Below, one piece after another: positions 51,514 through 59,760 of a stretch of DNA of 64,000 nucleotides. Below the pieces are notes generated by a model that worked only from the letters and a program-made list of their open reading frames with translations, was not told the origin of the DNA and made no database searches. The translations under genes were made by a program, and so were the position numbers. The number at the start of each line of letters is the position of its first letter. Position 1 is the stretch's first letter. This DNA is from CAYNVQ01 sp964400735 (lineage in GTDB: Bacteria; Acidobacteriota; Aminicenantia; Aminicenantales; Aminicenantaceae), in contig CAYNVQ010000003.1 of the NCBI GenBank assembly GCA_964400735.1, positions 445,629 to 509,628 on the forward strand, read 5' to 3'.

Positions 51514-51792
51514 AAGCCCTATGTAGACATTAAGACGTCTTTTGCCGAAGCGTTTAAAGATGCGAAGATTCCAGCTTTAGGATTCCCCAACATCAGGCAC
51601 ACCTATGCATCGAGACTGGTTGCCGCGGGTGTAGACCTCATCACGGTAAAGGAATTGTTGGCTCACCATTCGGTATGAATCACTGAAAGGCACACCTATG
51701 CCAATGCCAAACAGAAGAGAAGCGCCGTTGAGGAGCTGGCTTCTCATAAAGTGAAACCCTTCGTCCCCTTCCGGTCCACAAAAAGAGAGGGT
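51514..51792 (+). pseudogene. Broken tyrosine integrase, C-terminal part
   Basis: In one frame the sequence reads IRHTYASRLVAAGVDLITVK, then ELLAHHSV, an in-frame TGA, then ITERHTYANAKQKRSAVEEL. This is the catalytic end of a phage-type integrase. The first HxxR histidine is Pro and an internal stop is present, so it is inactive. It lies 50 bp before the third att-like site, as the live integrase does for its own site. Confidence 0.75.
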
Positions 51793-51842
51793 GTTTCTAT
51801 AATTGCAATGGTTGAAGTCAATTAGAAGAGAAAGACCCGCGC

Positions 51843-51886
51843 CTGACAGTCAAGAGGTCGCAGATGTAAGTCCCATCAGCTCCACC
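51843..51886 (+). repeat. Third tRNA-Ala-like attachment remnant
   Basis: CTGACAGTCAAGAGGTCG, then a mutated T arm, then TCCCATCAGCTCCACC: a decayed 3' tRNA-Ala part. The 3' flank CGGCTTTTCCCT resembles that of 46372-46431. It marks the right edge of the older element. Confidence 0.75.
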
Positions 51887-51994
51887 GGCTTTTCCCTAAA
51901 AAATATTTCCTTTATTGCAGGGTCCGCGTGACTTTTGGAAAATGAAGTATTATAATAAGAATCTGCTTTTTCAAGAAAAAACATGGAGGTCTCG

Positions 51995-52882
51995 ATGAAA
52001 AAAAGGAGAATGACCCTTGGTGTTTTGATGATCTTTTTGGTTCTTGCGCTTTTTGCCACTGGTTTCGCAAAGGACAAAACGGTTGAAAGCAAATGGGTGG
52101 CCGCTCCTGCCAGCATCGACGGTTTGAACACCGAGTGGGGAAATGTGCCCATACAAAGCGAGAAAAAAGTGGGAGTCGAATACGGGTTCATGAATGACGC
52201 AGAAAATCTTTTCATCCTGTTCGTGTTCAAAGACCCCAAATATCTGAGTTCCATAAATTGGACCGGGTTGACGATCTGGCTGAGCCCGCAGGGATCCAAA
52301 GACGATGACCTGGGAATAAGATTCATAAGGAAAATGCTCTCTGCCGATCAGTACATCGCCATCTTGGAGAAACAGGTAGGACAGACTATGCCAGAAGACA
52401 AAAAGGCACAGATCCGCAAAAACAAAGCCTATTACCTTTTCGACCAAGAGCTGATAAACAAAAAGGCCGAAGGCTATTCGGAAGACGCGGAGAGGCCGAA
52501 ATACGCCGGAGCCGTCTTCCGGAACAATATCGTGGAGAAGTCGGTTATCTACGAGTTCGCGATTTCCTTTTTGAAGCTGGCCGAATTGGGTGTGGATGTC
52601 GGAGCCTGGCCGGGAAAAACCATGAATATCGGATTCGAATGGGGCGGAGCCACCAAAGAATACAAGGAAGCACTGGCCAGCGGGATGGCAGCCGGAGATG
52701 TAAAGGCTGGTGCGGGCCAGGCTACTGGAAGTCTGACCGCAGAAAGAGGCGGGGGAAGCTTGAGGGATATGGACCCCGAATATTCGCGGTCGAATTTAGC
52801 CAGAATGAGAAGCCAGTTGCAGAAAGTCAAAAAGTATGATTTCTGGGTGGGAGTCCAGTTAGCCCAAAACCAAAATCAATAG
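51995..52882 (+). CDS. Exported CBM9-like/DOMON-type protein
   Basis: About 295 residues from ATG 51995 (GGAGG seven bases upstream). A signal peptide covers residues 1-22 (MTLGVLMIFLVLALFATGFA). The next ~200 residues look like a family 9 carbohydrate-binding or similar beta-sandwich: ASIDGLNTEWGNVP, VEYGFMNDAENLFILFVF, LTIWLSPQG. A Gly/Ala-rich linker (GDVKAGAGQATG) leads to a basic tail. The ligand is unknown. It lies at the first core position after the older element. Confidence 0.6.
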   Translation: MKKRRMTLGVLMIFLVLALFATGFAKDKTVESKWVAAPASIDGLNTEWGNVPIQSEKKVGVEYGFMNDAENLFILFVFKDPKYLSSINWTGLTIWLSPQGSKDDDLGIRFIRKMLSADQYIAILEKQVGQTMPEDKKAQIRKNKAYYLFDQELINKKAEGYSEDAERPKYAGAVFRNNIVEKSVIYEFAISFLKLAELGVDVGAWPGKTMNIGFEWGGATKEYKEALASGMAAGDVKAGAGQATGSLTAERGGGSLRDMDPEYSRSNLARMRSQLQKVKKYDFWVGVQLAQNQNQ

Positions 52883-52956
52883 AAATTTAAAATTTCGGAC
52901 TTTCTTTCCGTTTCCTGCCAAGGTCTCCGGCAGGGACCAGAATTCAGGATTGTCTG

Positions 52957-55089
52957 GTGAAAAAAAAATCCAGAGGACAAATTTTCCCCTTCATTTTTGT
53001 TTTTTCGGTGATTTTATTTATCTCCGGTTTCGCCAGCGGCTCAAGGGCCGATAGCGAGAATCTGAACGTCCTCCTCATCACCATCGATACCCTCAGGCCG
53101 GACAGATTGTCCTGCTACAGCCCAAAATACCTCAAAACTCCACATATCGACGCTTTGGCCTCCCGGGGCGTTCTGTTCGAAAGAGCCTTTGCCCATAACC
53201 CGACAACCCTTCCTTCCCACACCAACATTCTGCTGGGAACCACATCTCTTTACCACGGCGTTCACGACAACTCGAAGTTCAAAGTATCCGACGATTTTCT
53301 TACCCTTGCCGAGCATCTTAAAACAAAAGGATATGCCACAGGCGCTTTTATCGGTGCCTTTCCCCTCGATTCCCGTTTTGGCCTCTCCCAGGGGTTCGAC
53401 ACCTATGACGAGGAATATTCTTCTGGGGATGGATTCGCCTTCACTTCTCCTGAGAGGAAAGCCGGGGAGGTGATCGACGCGGCCATCGATTGGTTGGACC
53501 TGCAGCGGTCCAAGTGGTTCTCCTGGATTCATATTTGGGACCCCCACACCATGTATTCTCCCCCAGAGCCTTTTTTAACAGAATTCAAGGAAGACCCGTA
53601 TTCCGGAGAAGTCGCTTATGTAGATTCGGAATTGGGAAGGTTCTTCGAGTATATGGAACGAAGGGGCCTTTTGGAGAACACTCTGATCGTGCTGACCGGA
53701 GATCACGGAGAATCCCTGGGCGAACACGGGGAGCTGACTCACAGTTATTTTGCCTACAACAGCACCATCTGGATTCCTTTGATCATAACCGCCCCCGGAT
53801 TCGAACCCCTTCGATTTCCGGAATATGTCTGTCATGTGGATATTTTCCCGACGGTGTGCGATGTCCTCCATATAGACAGACCTCCTTATCTTCAAGGGAT
53901 ATCGCTTGTTCCCTTCATGAAGGGAAAAAAGCTGCCCGAGAGAGCGATCTACATAGAATCCATGGAGCCCTATTACAACATTGGGGCTGCACCTCTTCGA
54001 GGATTCATCGATGCAGGGGAAAAGTTCTTGGATTCCCCTCTTCCTGAGTCTTACGATTTGAAGACCGACTTCGACGAGAGGGATAACCTTATCCAGCGCA
54101 TTAACCTGGATAAACACAAAAAAAGGCTGGCTGATCTCGTGGACAGCCTTTCCTCTTCCCGTGGAGAACGTCCGCCATCCAAGATCGACAGGGAAGCCCT
54201 GGAAAAGCTCAGGAGCCTGGGATACATTTCTTCGGCGGTTCCTAAAATCAAGACAAGTTACGGACCTCAAGACGATTTGAAGACGCTTCTGCCTTTCCAG
54301 CAGAAGATGGACGATGCCATCGTCCTCTTCGACGAAGGAAGATTTGAGGAAAGCATCCGACTTTTGAAGGAGCTCATTCAGGAAAAAAAAGACATGGCCC
54401 AGGCTTATATCTATCTGAACCACATCTACAGGACCGAAGGCAAGCCTGATAAGTCTATTGAGCTTCTGGCAGGAGGGTTTCAGCATAATCCGGACAATTA
54501 TGACATCGTCTTGGCTTATGGAATCATCCTTACCGAAACAGGCCAGCTGGATAGGGGAATCGAAATTTTTCAAAAAGCCCTGTCGCTGATCGACTTCGAC
54601 CCGACGGTCTGGAATTATTTAGGTTTTGCCTACTGGCAAAAAGGAGACGAGGAAAAAGCATTGGAACTCTACGGCCAGGCGCTTGCGTTGGACCCGAACC
54701 TTGCCTTGACCAATGCCTTTATGGGAATTCTCCATCTTTCCAAATTTTCGCGGACGAAAGTACGGGCCGATTATGTCCAGTCCATGGAATATTTAAAAAA
54801 AGCCATCGAAAACGACCCAAAACTGGCCATCGCCTATAATTGGCTGGGTACAGGATACAAGGTCGGTGGAAGAACCGATGCGGCCCTTGCCGTTTGGAAG
54901 CAGGGGCTTGAGCTGAACCCTTCGGATGCTGTTATCGTTATGAATCTGGGGAGGGCCTATTTCGAAAAGGGCGACAAGGCCGAGGCCCTCGTGTATTTCG
55001 AGCGCTATCTCGAATTGAAAGGTCAAACGCTTTCTGCGGAAGAACGCCTCGATGTCGAATCTTTGATCCAAAAGTGCAAGCAGAAATAA
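52957..55089 (+). CDS. Alkaline-phosphatase-superfamily (sulfatase-like) protein with TPRs, paralogue
   Basis: 710 residues, the same length and layout as the protein at 19820-21952: signal/anchor at 9-28, sulfatase-like domain (LLITIDTLRPDRLSCY at 39-54; GDHGESLGEHGE), then TPR repeats from about 440. The active site reads Thr84-Leu-Pro-Ser-His88 in place of CxPSR. Starts at GTG 52957. Likely a periplasmic phospho- or sulfo-group hydrolase or transferase using Thr. Expected partners are unknown; it precedes the TonB receptor. Confidence 0.8.
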   Translation: MKKKSRGQIFPFIFVFSVILFISGFASGSRADSENLNVLLITIDTLRPDRLSCYSPKYLKTPHIDALASRGVLFERAFAHNPTTLPSHTNILLGTTSLYHGVHDNSKFKVSDDFLTLAEHLKTKGYATGAFIGAFPLDSRFGLSQGFDTYDEEYSSGDGFAFTSPERKAGEVIDAAIDWLDLQRSKWFSWIHIWDPHTMYSPPEPFLTEFKEDPYSGEVAYVDSELGRFFEYMERRGLLENTLIVLTGDHGESLGEHGELTHSYFAYNSTIWIPLIITAPGFEPLRFPEYVCHVDIFPTVCDVLHIDRPPYLQGISLVPFMKGKKLPERAIYIESMEPYYNIGAAPLRGFIDAGEKFLDSPLPESYDLKTDFDERDNLIQRINLDKHKKRLADLVDSLSSSRGERPPSKIDREALEKLRSLGYISSAVPKIKTSYGPQDDLKTLLPFQQKMDDAIVLFDEGRFEESIRLLKELIQEKKDMAQAYIYLNHIYRTEGKPDKSIELLAGGFQHNPDNYDIVLAYGIILTETGQLDRGIEIFQKALSLIDFDPTVWNYLGFAYWQKGDEEKALELYGQALALDPNLALTNAFMGILHLSKFSRTKVRADYVQSMEYLKKAIENDPKLAIAYNWLGTGYKVGGRTDAALAVWKQGLELNPSDAVIVMNLGRAYFEKGDKAEALVYFERYLELKGQTLSAEERLDVESLIQKCKQK

Positions 55090-55294
55090 TAAGATTGTAT
55101 CTCTATAATTGCCTGTATTCCATAAGGGCTCTCTAGCTAACTCATATCCAACTCCTTAGTAAACTTTTTGGCAAATCCGGGATGACAGGATTCAAATTTT
55201 TGGAACGAATCCATTTTTTTGGAGAAATCAAAAATAATTGAATCCTTGTATCTTCGTAAATAGTTGATATAAAAGAGATTAATATTTTCTGAAA

Positions 55295-55311
55295 TTGGCA
55301 TAAATATTGCT
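55295..55311 (+). promoter_or_regulatory. Sigma-54-type (-24/-12) promoter
   Basis: TTGGCATAAATATTGCT fits the consensus YTGGCACGNNNNTTGCW, with GG (55297-55298) and GC (55309-55310) exactly ten bases apart. Transcription would begin near 55322, about 150 bases before the TonB receptor start. No sigma-54 gene is in the window. Confidence 0.55.
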
Positions 55312-55363
55312 ACGCTAAAAATAAACAAGCAAGAATGATGAAAAAAAAATCAAAAGGAGGTGT

Positions 55364-55443
55364 CCATAGGATAGCTTTAGACTATGGGATTATTGGCGGA
55401 GTGAATTTCTTTCACTCTGGGGTTTTGGTTAAAATTTCCCCTA
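55364..55443 (+). promoter_or_regulatory. Hairpin-rich 5' leader of the TonB receptor gene
   Basis: Two clear stems: CCATAG/CTATGG (55364-55369, 55382-55387) and GAGTGAA/TTCACTC (55399-55405, 55411-55417). A further GGGG/CCCC pair spans 55419-55441. An AAAAGGAGG at 55353-55360 has no start codon at usable spacing. It may stabilise or control the mRNA. The rest of 55090-55294 shows no gene. Confidence 0.4.
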
Positions 55444-55470
55444 ATGAGGGAAAAAAAGGAGGATTTTTAT

Positions 55471-58400
55471 ATGCGTAAAGCATTAGTCATTCTTTTCGCC
55501 CTGCTCCTCGTTGCACCTCTAGTCGCCCAAGAGAGAACCGGCCGTATCATCGGCATGGTCGTGGATGCAGACGGGAACTCGATTCCCGGTGTGACCGTCA
55601 CCCTGTATGCCACAGCCGGTGCGCCGATGCAGGCCGTCACCACAGCCGAAGGCTCCTTCCGGTTCCTGGCCCTTCCTCCCTCCCGCGGTTATGCCCTCAA
55701 GGCCGAACTCGAGGGCTTCAAGACCAAGACGGAGACCGGAATCATCGTAGTGGTCGGACAGACCACCGAGATGAGACTGGAGATGGAAATGGGAGCTCTG
55801 GAGGAAGAGGTCACGGTCGTGGCTGTCTCCCCAGTTGTCGACACCAAGAAGACCGCGGTTTCGACGACCTTGAACTACGAGGCACTGCAGTCTCTGCCCA
55901 GTGCGAGAGACCCGTGGGTCATCCTGCAGATGACGCCTGCGGTTCAGGTCGACCGGGAGAACGTGGGTGGTAACGAGTCGGGTCAGCAGGCCAGCTACGT
56001 GGCTCTGGGCGGAATGGGCAGCAACGACACCTGGACCATGGATGGTGTGAACATCACCGACCCGGCGGCCATGGGAGCCTCGCCGACCTACTACGACTAT
56101 GACATTTTCGAAGAAGTCAACGTCACCATCGGCGGAGCGGACATGGAGCAGCAGACCGGAGGAGTGGCGCTGAACCTGGTATCCCGCCGAGGCGAGAACC
56201 GGGTGACCTTTGGCGGCCGCTTCTACTACACAGAGGACTACTTCCAGGCCAAGCCGCATGGATCGACCTTTGAAGAGATCGAGAAGATCTTCCCGGGATA
56301 CGGATACAACCAGATCCGGGACATCAAAGACTTCGGTTTCAACACCGGAGGACCTCTTTTCAAAGACAAGGTCTGGTGGTGGGGTTCCTACGGAGTGCAG
56401 GACATCAAGACCAGGGTCATGAACGGATCGCCAGACGACACCCTGCTGGTCAACTATGCGTTCAAAGTCAACATGCAGATCATCCCCGAGAACAGGCTGG
56501 AACTGTTCGTCCATGCCGGAAACAAGCTGAAATGGGGAAGAAGCTCCAGCTCTGCTTATCCGGCAGGATACAACCAGCACGGCAAGTACAATTTCGGCAG
56601 CCCGATCATCAAGATCCAGGACGAGCACATGTTCGGGGACAGCTTCTTCGTATCGGCCAAGTACGGGTTCACGGATGCGGGATTCGGACTGTGGCCGGCT
56701 GATGACGAAGCCATAACCACGATCCGGACCTATGACGTGGCTAACGATCTCTATTCCAGGAACTCCTGGTTCTTCTCCGGACGACCCAACCATCAAGCCA
56801 CCCTGCACGCCACTTACTTCAACGATGACCTGCTCGGCGGATCTCATGAAATCAAGATGGGAGTCGAGTACGTGCACAGGTGGGATGAATGGACATCCGG
56901 CAACGGCGGCAACCTCCGCTACAACTTCAACTACAACACTCCGGTCGTTGACTGGGATGGTGACGGAACCAGGGATGTCCCTTCGGATGTCGGCGTTGAC
57001 CTGCGCTATCTCTACATCGACAGAGGTACTTGGCAGGGCGGACCCGAAGGGTGTCAGCAGTACAGCGCGTTTCTCTCCGATACAGCGACCTGGGGCCGGC
57101 TGACCATCAAGCTCGGCTTGCGGTACGACTATCAGGTGAGCTACTCTGACGGAGACTGGCGCGAAACCATCCTAGACAGTGCTGTCGACAAAACCTGGTG
57201 GGAGCACTACTACGACATCCAGCAGGATGTGCTGGGACCGCAGGTTGCCAGCGCAATCGGCGCCATTTTCCCCGGAATCAAGGTTCCCGGTGTTACGACC
57301 TCTGACACGGTTCCCTGGAAGAGCCTTTCTCCGAGACTCGGGCTGACCTATGACATCACGGGCGACGGCAAAACCATCGCCAAGCTGTCCGGGGCCTATT
57401 ACGGCGCCCGTATGGCCAGCTGGCCTGCCTACCTGTGGTTGAGAGGCGGAGCCGGCGGATGGCTCCGTTTCTGGTGGGACGATGCCAATGGCGACAACCA
57501 GACACAGTTCAACGAACTCTACTGGGCCGAATACGGCACCACCGATCGGGCAGCCTACCATGCCTTCTCCGACGACGGCACCTTCCTGGGCAACTGGGAC
57601 CGTGAAGAAAACCTGATGTGGGGCGGTTATGATCCCCAGAATCCTAACGCCACGACAGATCCATGGTATAATGTGGATCCCGACTGGCACGGCGACAAAA
57701 CCTGGGAGCTCATCGCCAGCCTGGAAAGAGAAGTCCTTCCCGACTTCATGCTGGGTGCCGACTTCACCTGGAGGAAGTACAGTGACTGGTGGACCAACTG
57801 GGACTACTCCGACTATTTCGGAGGAACTTTGCTGGCCAGGACCGACTATGTCGAAGCACCTACCAAGTGCCCCAGCTCCTACACAACTCCCGATGGTGAA
57901 TCGGTCGACTTCGGCGAAGCCGCCGGACGTCCCTTCTATGTCTGGAAAGAAGGCGTAGAGGATGTGTACGGATGGTATGCCACCAACACACCTTCCGACT
58001 ACTACGACATCTATTGGGGAATCAACTTAAGGTTTGCCAAGAGATTGTCCAACCGCTGGATGCTGAACGGCTCCTTCACCTACCAAAGCCAGAAGAACTA
58101 CTGGGGCGACACCTATCCGCTCAATCCCACCAACCAGTGGGCCCAAGACGGGAAGATGTTCGCCTACTCCCTGGGTGCGGCCAGCGGAAAAGTGGGCATG
58201 CCCACCTTCTCCCGCTGGATGCTCAAAGCCCAGGGCCTCTACCAGCTCCCCTATGACTTCAACATCTCCGCCGTTTTCGACATGAGAGAAGGCCACCCCG
58301 TACCCACTCAGATCACCCTTCAGGACTACGACTCCCCCAATGCTTACAGCACCGGTGCCACCATGTACACCGCCGAGTTGGGCACAGAAAGGCTGCCCAC

Positions 58401-58647
58401 CTTCTGGAACGTCAACCTGAGACTGGAAAAGATCCTGCGGATCGGAGACACGGGAAGAGTCTACCTGATGGTGGATGCCTTCAACGTGTTCAACCAGAAC
58501 ATCCTGAACAGAGAACGCACCATCCGCCCCGGAACGATCTATCTGCACAATGATCCCTACACCTTCTCCGCCAACGCCCGTTCCGGCGAGCCCAACGAAG
58601 TGTTGAATCCCAGAATCTTCCGGTTCGGAGTGAGATTCCAGTTCTAG
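55471..58647 (+). CDS. TonB-dependent receptor with carboxypeptidase-regulatory N-terminus
   Basis: 1058 residues from ATG 55471, which has AAAAAAGGAGG upstream. Signal peptide 1-19 (ALVILFALLLVAPLVAQ). A CarboxypepD_reg/CNA-B-like domain follows (about 24-110: GRIIGMVVDADGNSIPGVTV), then a plug (MDGVNITDPAAMG, GGADMEQQTGG) and a C-terminal beta-barrel ending FRFGVRFQF with the terminal Phe. Oar-like receptors of this build import or bind polymers at the outer membrane. Codon use is strikingly uniform (C/G-ending), suggesting high expression. Ligand unknown. Confidence 0.9.
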   Translation: MRKALVILFALLLVAPLVAQERTGRIIGMVVDADGNSIPGVTVTLYATAGAPMQAVTTAEGSFRFLALPPSRGYALKAELEGFKTKTETGIIVVVGQTTEMRLEMEMGALEEEVTVVAVSPVVDTKKTAVSTTLNYEALQSLPSARDPWVILQMTPAVQVDRENVGGNESGQQASYVALGGMGSNDTWTMDGVNITDPAAMGASPTYYDYDIFEEVNVTIGGADMEQQTGGVALNLVSRRGENRVTFGGRFYYTEDYFQAKPHGSTFEEIEKIFPGYGYNQIRDIKDFGFNTGGPLFKDKVWWWGSYGVQDIKTRVMNGSPDDTLLVNYAFKVNMQIIPENRLELFVHAGNKLKWGRSSSSAYPAGYNQHGKYNFGSPIIKIQDEHMFGDSFFVSAKYGFTDAGFGLWPADDEAITTIRTYDVANDLYSRNSWFFSGRPNHQATLHATYFNDDLLGGSHEIKMGVEYVHRWDEWTSGNGGNLRYNFNYNTPVVDWDGDGTRDVPSDVGVDLRYLYIDRGTWQGGPEGCQQYSAFLSDTATWGRLTIKLGLRYDYQVSYSDGDWRETILDSAVDKTWWEHYYDIQQDVLGPQVASAIGAIFPGIKVPGVTTSDTVPWKSLSPRLGLTYDITGDGKTIAKLSGAYYGARMASWPAYLWLRGGAGGWLRFWWDDANGDNQTQFNELYWAEYGTTDRAAYHAFSDDGTFLGNWDREENLMWGGYDPQNPNATTDPWYNVDPDWHGDKTWELIASLEREVLPDFMLGADFTWRKYSDWWTNWDYSDYFGGTLLARTDYVEAPTKCPSSYTTPDGESVDFGEAAGRPFYVWKEGVEDVYGWYATNTPSDYYDIYWGINLRFAKRLSNRWMLNGSFTYQSQKNYWGDTYPLNPTNQWAQDGKMFAYSLGAASGKVGMPTFSRWMLKAQGLYQLPYDFNISAVFDMREGHPVPTQITLQDYDSPNAYSTGATMYTAELGTERLPTFWNVNLRLEKILRIGDTGRVYLMVDAFNVFNQNILNRERTIRPGTIYLHNDPYTFSANARSGEPNEVLNPRIFRFGVRFQF

Positions 58648-58677
58648 TAGAGTCTGATACAGAAGTAAGAGTTCAAA

Positions 58678-58714
58678 AGCCCCTCCCGCGACCTTGCGGG
58701 AGGGGCTTTTTATT
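58678..58714 (+). terminator. Strong rho-independent terminator
   Basis: A perfect 12-bp stem (AGCCCCTCCCGC at 58678-58689 with its complement at 58696-58707), six-base loop GACCTT, then TTTTTATTT. It ends the TonB receptor transcript. Confidence 0.9.
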
Positions 58715-58778
58715 TATAGGCCATAATGATAAAATAGATTCCGAGGCTGATTACGATAACGAAGACCGGAGGTTAAGA

Positions 58779-59711
58779 ATGAACGAGAGAAGGTTTTGGT
58801 TTCTTTTGGTCCTGGTGATAACCCCCCTTCTTCTGAGCTTGCCGCTCTTTTCCCAGGACTGGACAGGACAGGGAAGACAGGTTGGATATGTGTACGATGA
58901 GGAAGGCAATCCCCTGGAAGGAGTCAAGATTAAGCTCCTTTTCACACAGACCCAAACCGGTTTCGAGGTAACGACCGATGACAAGGGAAAATGGACGGCC
59001 ATGGGCGTCAAAGGCGGATTGTGGTACATCGATTTCGAGCTGACCGGATACAGACCCAAAAAGATCAGCACCACCATTCTGGACTACCGCCAGATAAACA
59101 AACCCATCGAAGTAACCTTGGAAAAGGTGGAAGGCCTCTTTGTCACCGATGACATGAAGGAGGAGTATAAAAAAGGAATCGATCTTTTCAACGAAGGCCG
59201 ATTCGAAGAATCCATCGGAGTTTTTAACACCATCGTGGAAAAGTTTCCCGAGGCCTATATCGTCTATTTGAATATCGGCCACAGCTATTTTCAGTTGGAG
59301 AACTACGAGGAAGCCGAAAAAAATTACCTTAGGGTCCTGGAGAGCGATGCCGGTAACATCGATGCTCTGATAGGTGTGGGAAACTGTTACATGAACCGTG
59401 ACGAAATCGATAAGGCTATGGAGTGGTACAACAAAATCGAATTCGACAAAATAAAGGATCCCGTGGTTCTCTACAACGTCGGGACGATTTTTTACAACAA
59501 TTCCAAGTTCGAGGAGGCCCTCAAGTATTACCAGAAGTCGGTGGAGGTCCAGGAGGATTTTTTAGACGGACTCTACCAGTTGGGCCTGACCTACCTGGCC
59601 ATGGGACGCAATGCCGAAGCCATCACCGAGTTCGAGGCCTATCTGAAGTTCGACCCCGATTCGACTAGGGCCGGCCAGGTCAAGAATTTTCTAGACTATT
59701 TGAAAAAATAA
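58779..59711 (+). CDS. Exported TPR protein with carboxypeptidase-regulatory-like domain
   Basis: 310 residues. Signal peptide 1-24 (FLLVLVITPLLLSLPLFSQ). Residues 30-115 resemble a CarboxypepD_reg beta-sandwich (GYVYDEEGNPLEGVKIKLLF). Residues 130-305 are about five TPR repeats (FNEGRFEESIGVFNTIVEKF). It starts after the terminator with GGAGG at good spacing and is followed 49 bp later by the GWxTD gene. It is likely periplasmic or envelope-bound. Confidence 0.8.
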   Translation: MNERRFWFLLVLVITPLLLSLPLFSQDWTGQGRQVGYVYDEEGNPLEGVKIKLLFTQTQTGFEVTTDDKGKWTAMGVKGGLWYIDFELTGYRPKKISTTILDYRQINKPIEVTLEKVEGLFVTDDMKEEYKKGIDLFNEGRFEESIGVFNTIVEKFPEAYIVYLNIGHSYFQLENYEEAEKNYLRVLESDAGNIDALIGVGNCYMNRDEIDKAMEWYNKIEFDKIKDPVVLYNVGTIFYNNSKFEEALKYYQKSVEVQEDFLDGLYQLGLTYLAMGRNAEAITEFEAYLKFDPDSTRAGQVKNFLDYLKK

Positions 59712-59760
59712 TAAGGGAGAGAGAGAAAACAAGAGGGGCTGGAGAAAGGATAAACAGAGA

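Larger units (their letters stand above)
46372..51886 (+). mobile_element. Older, decayed tRNA-Ala element
   Basis: The segment between the second and third tRNA-3'-like sites. It contains a Ser/Thr kinase-TPR gene, a small zinc protein, an Npt-type transporter, a remnant of a second kinase-TPR end and a broken integrase next to its right site, the same layout as the newer element. It appears to be an earlier integration at the same tRNA, now fixed. Confidence 0.6.

Noticed and set aside
55519..56877. 452-codon minus-strand frame opposite the TonB receptor
   Set aside because: A shadow caused by the strongly biased C/G-ending codons of the real gene; it carries no domain.
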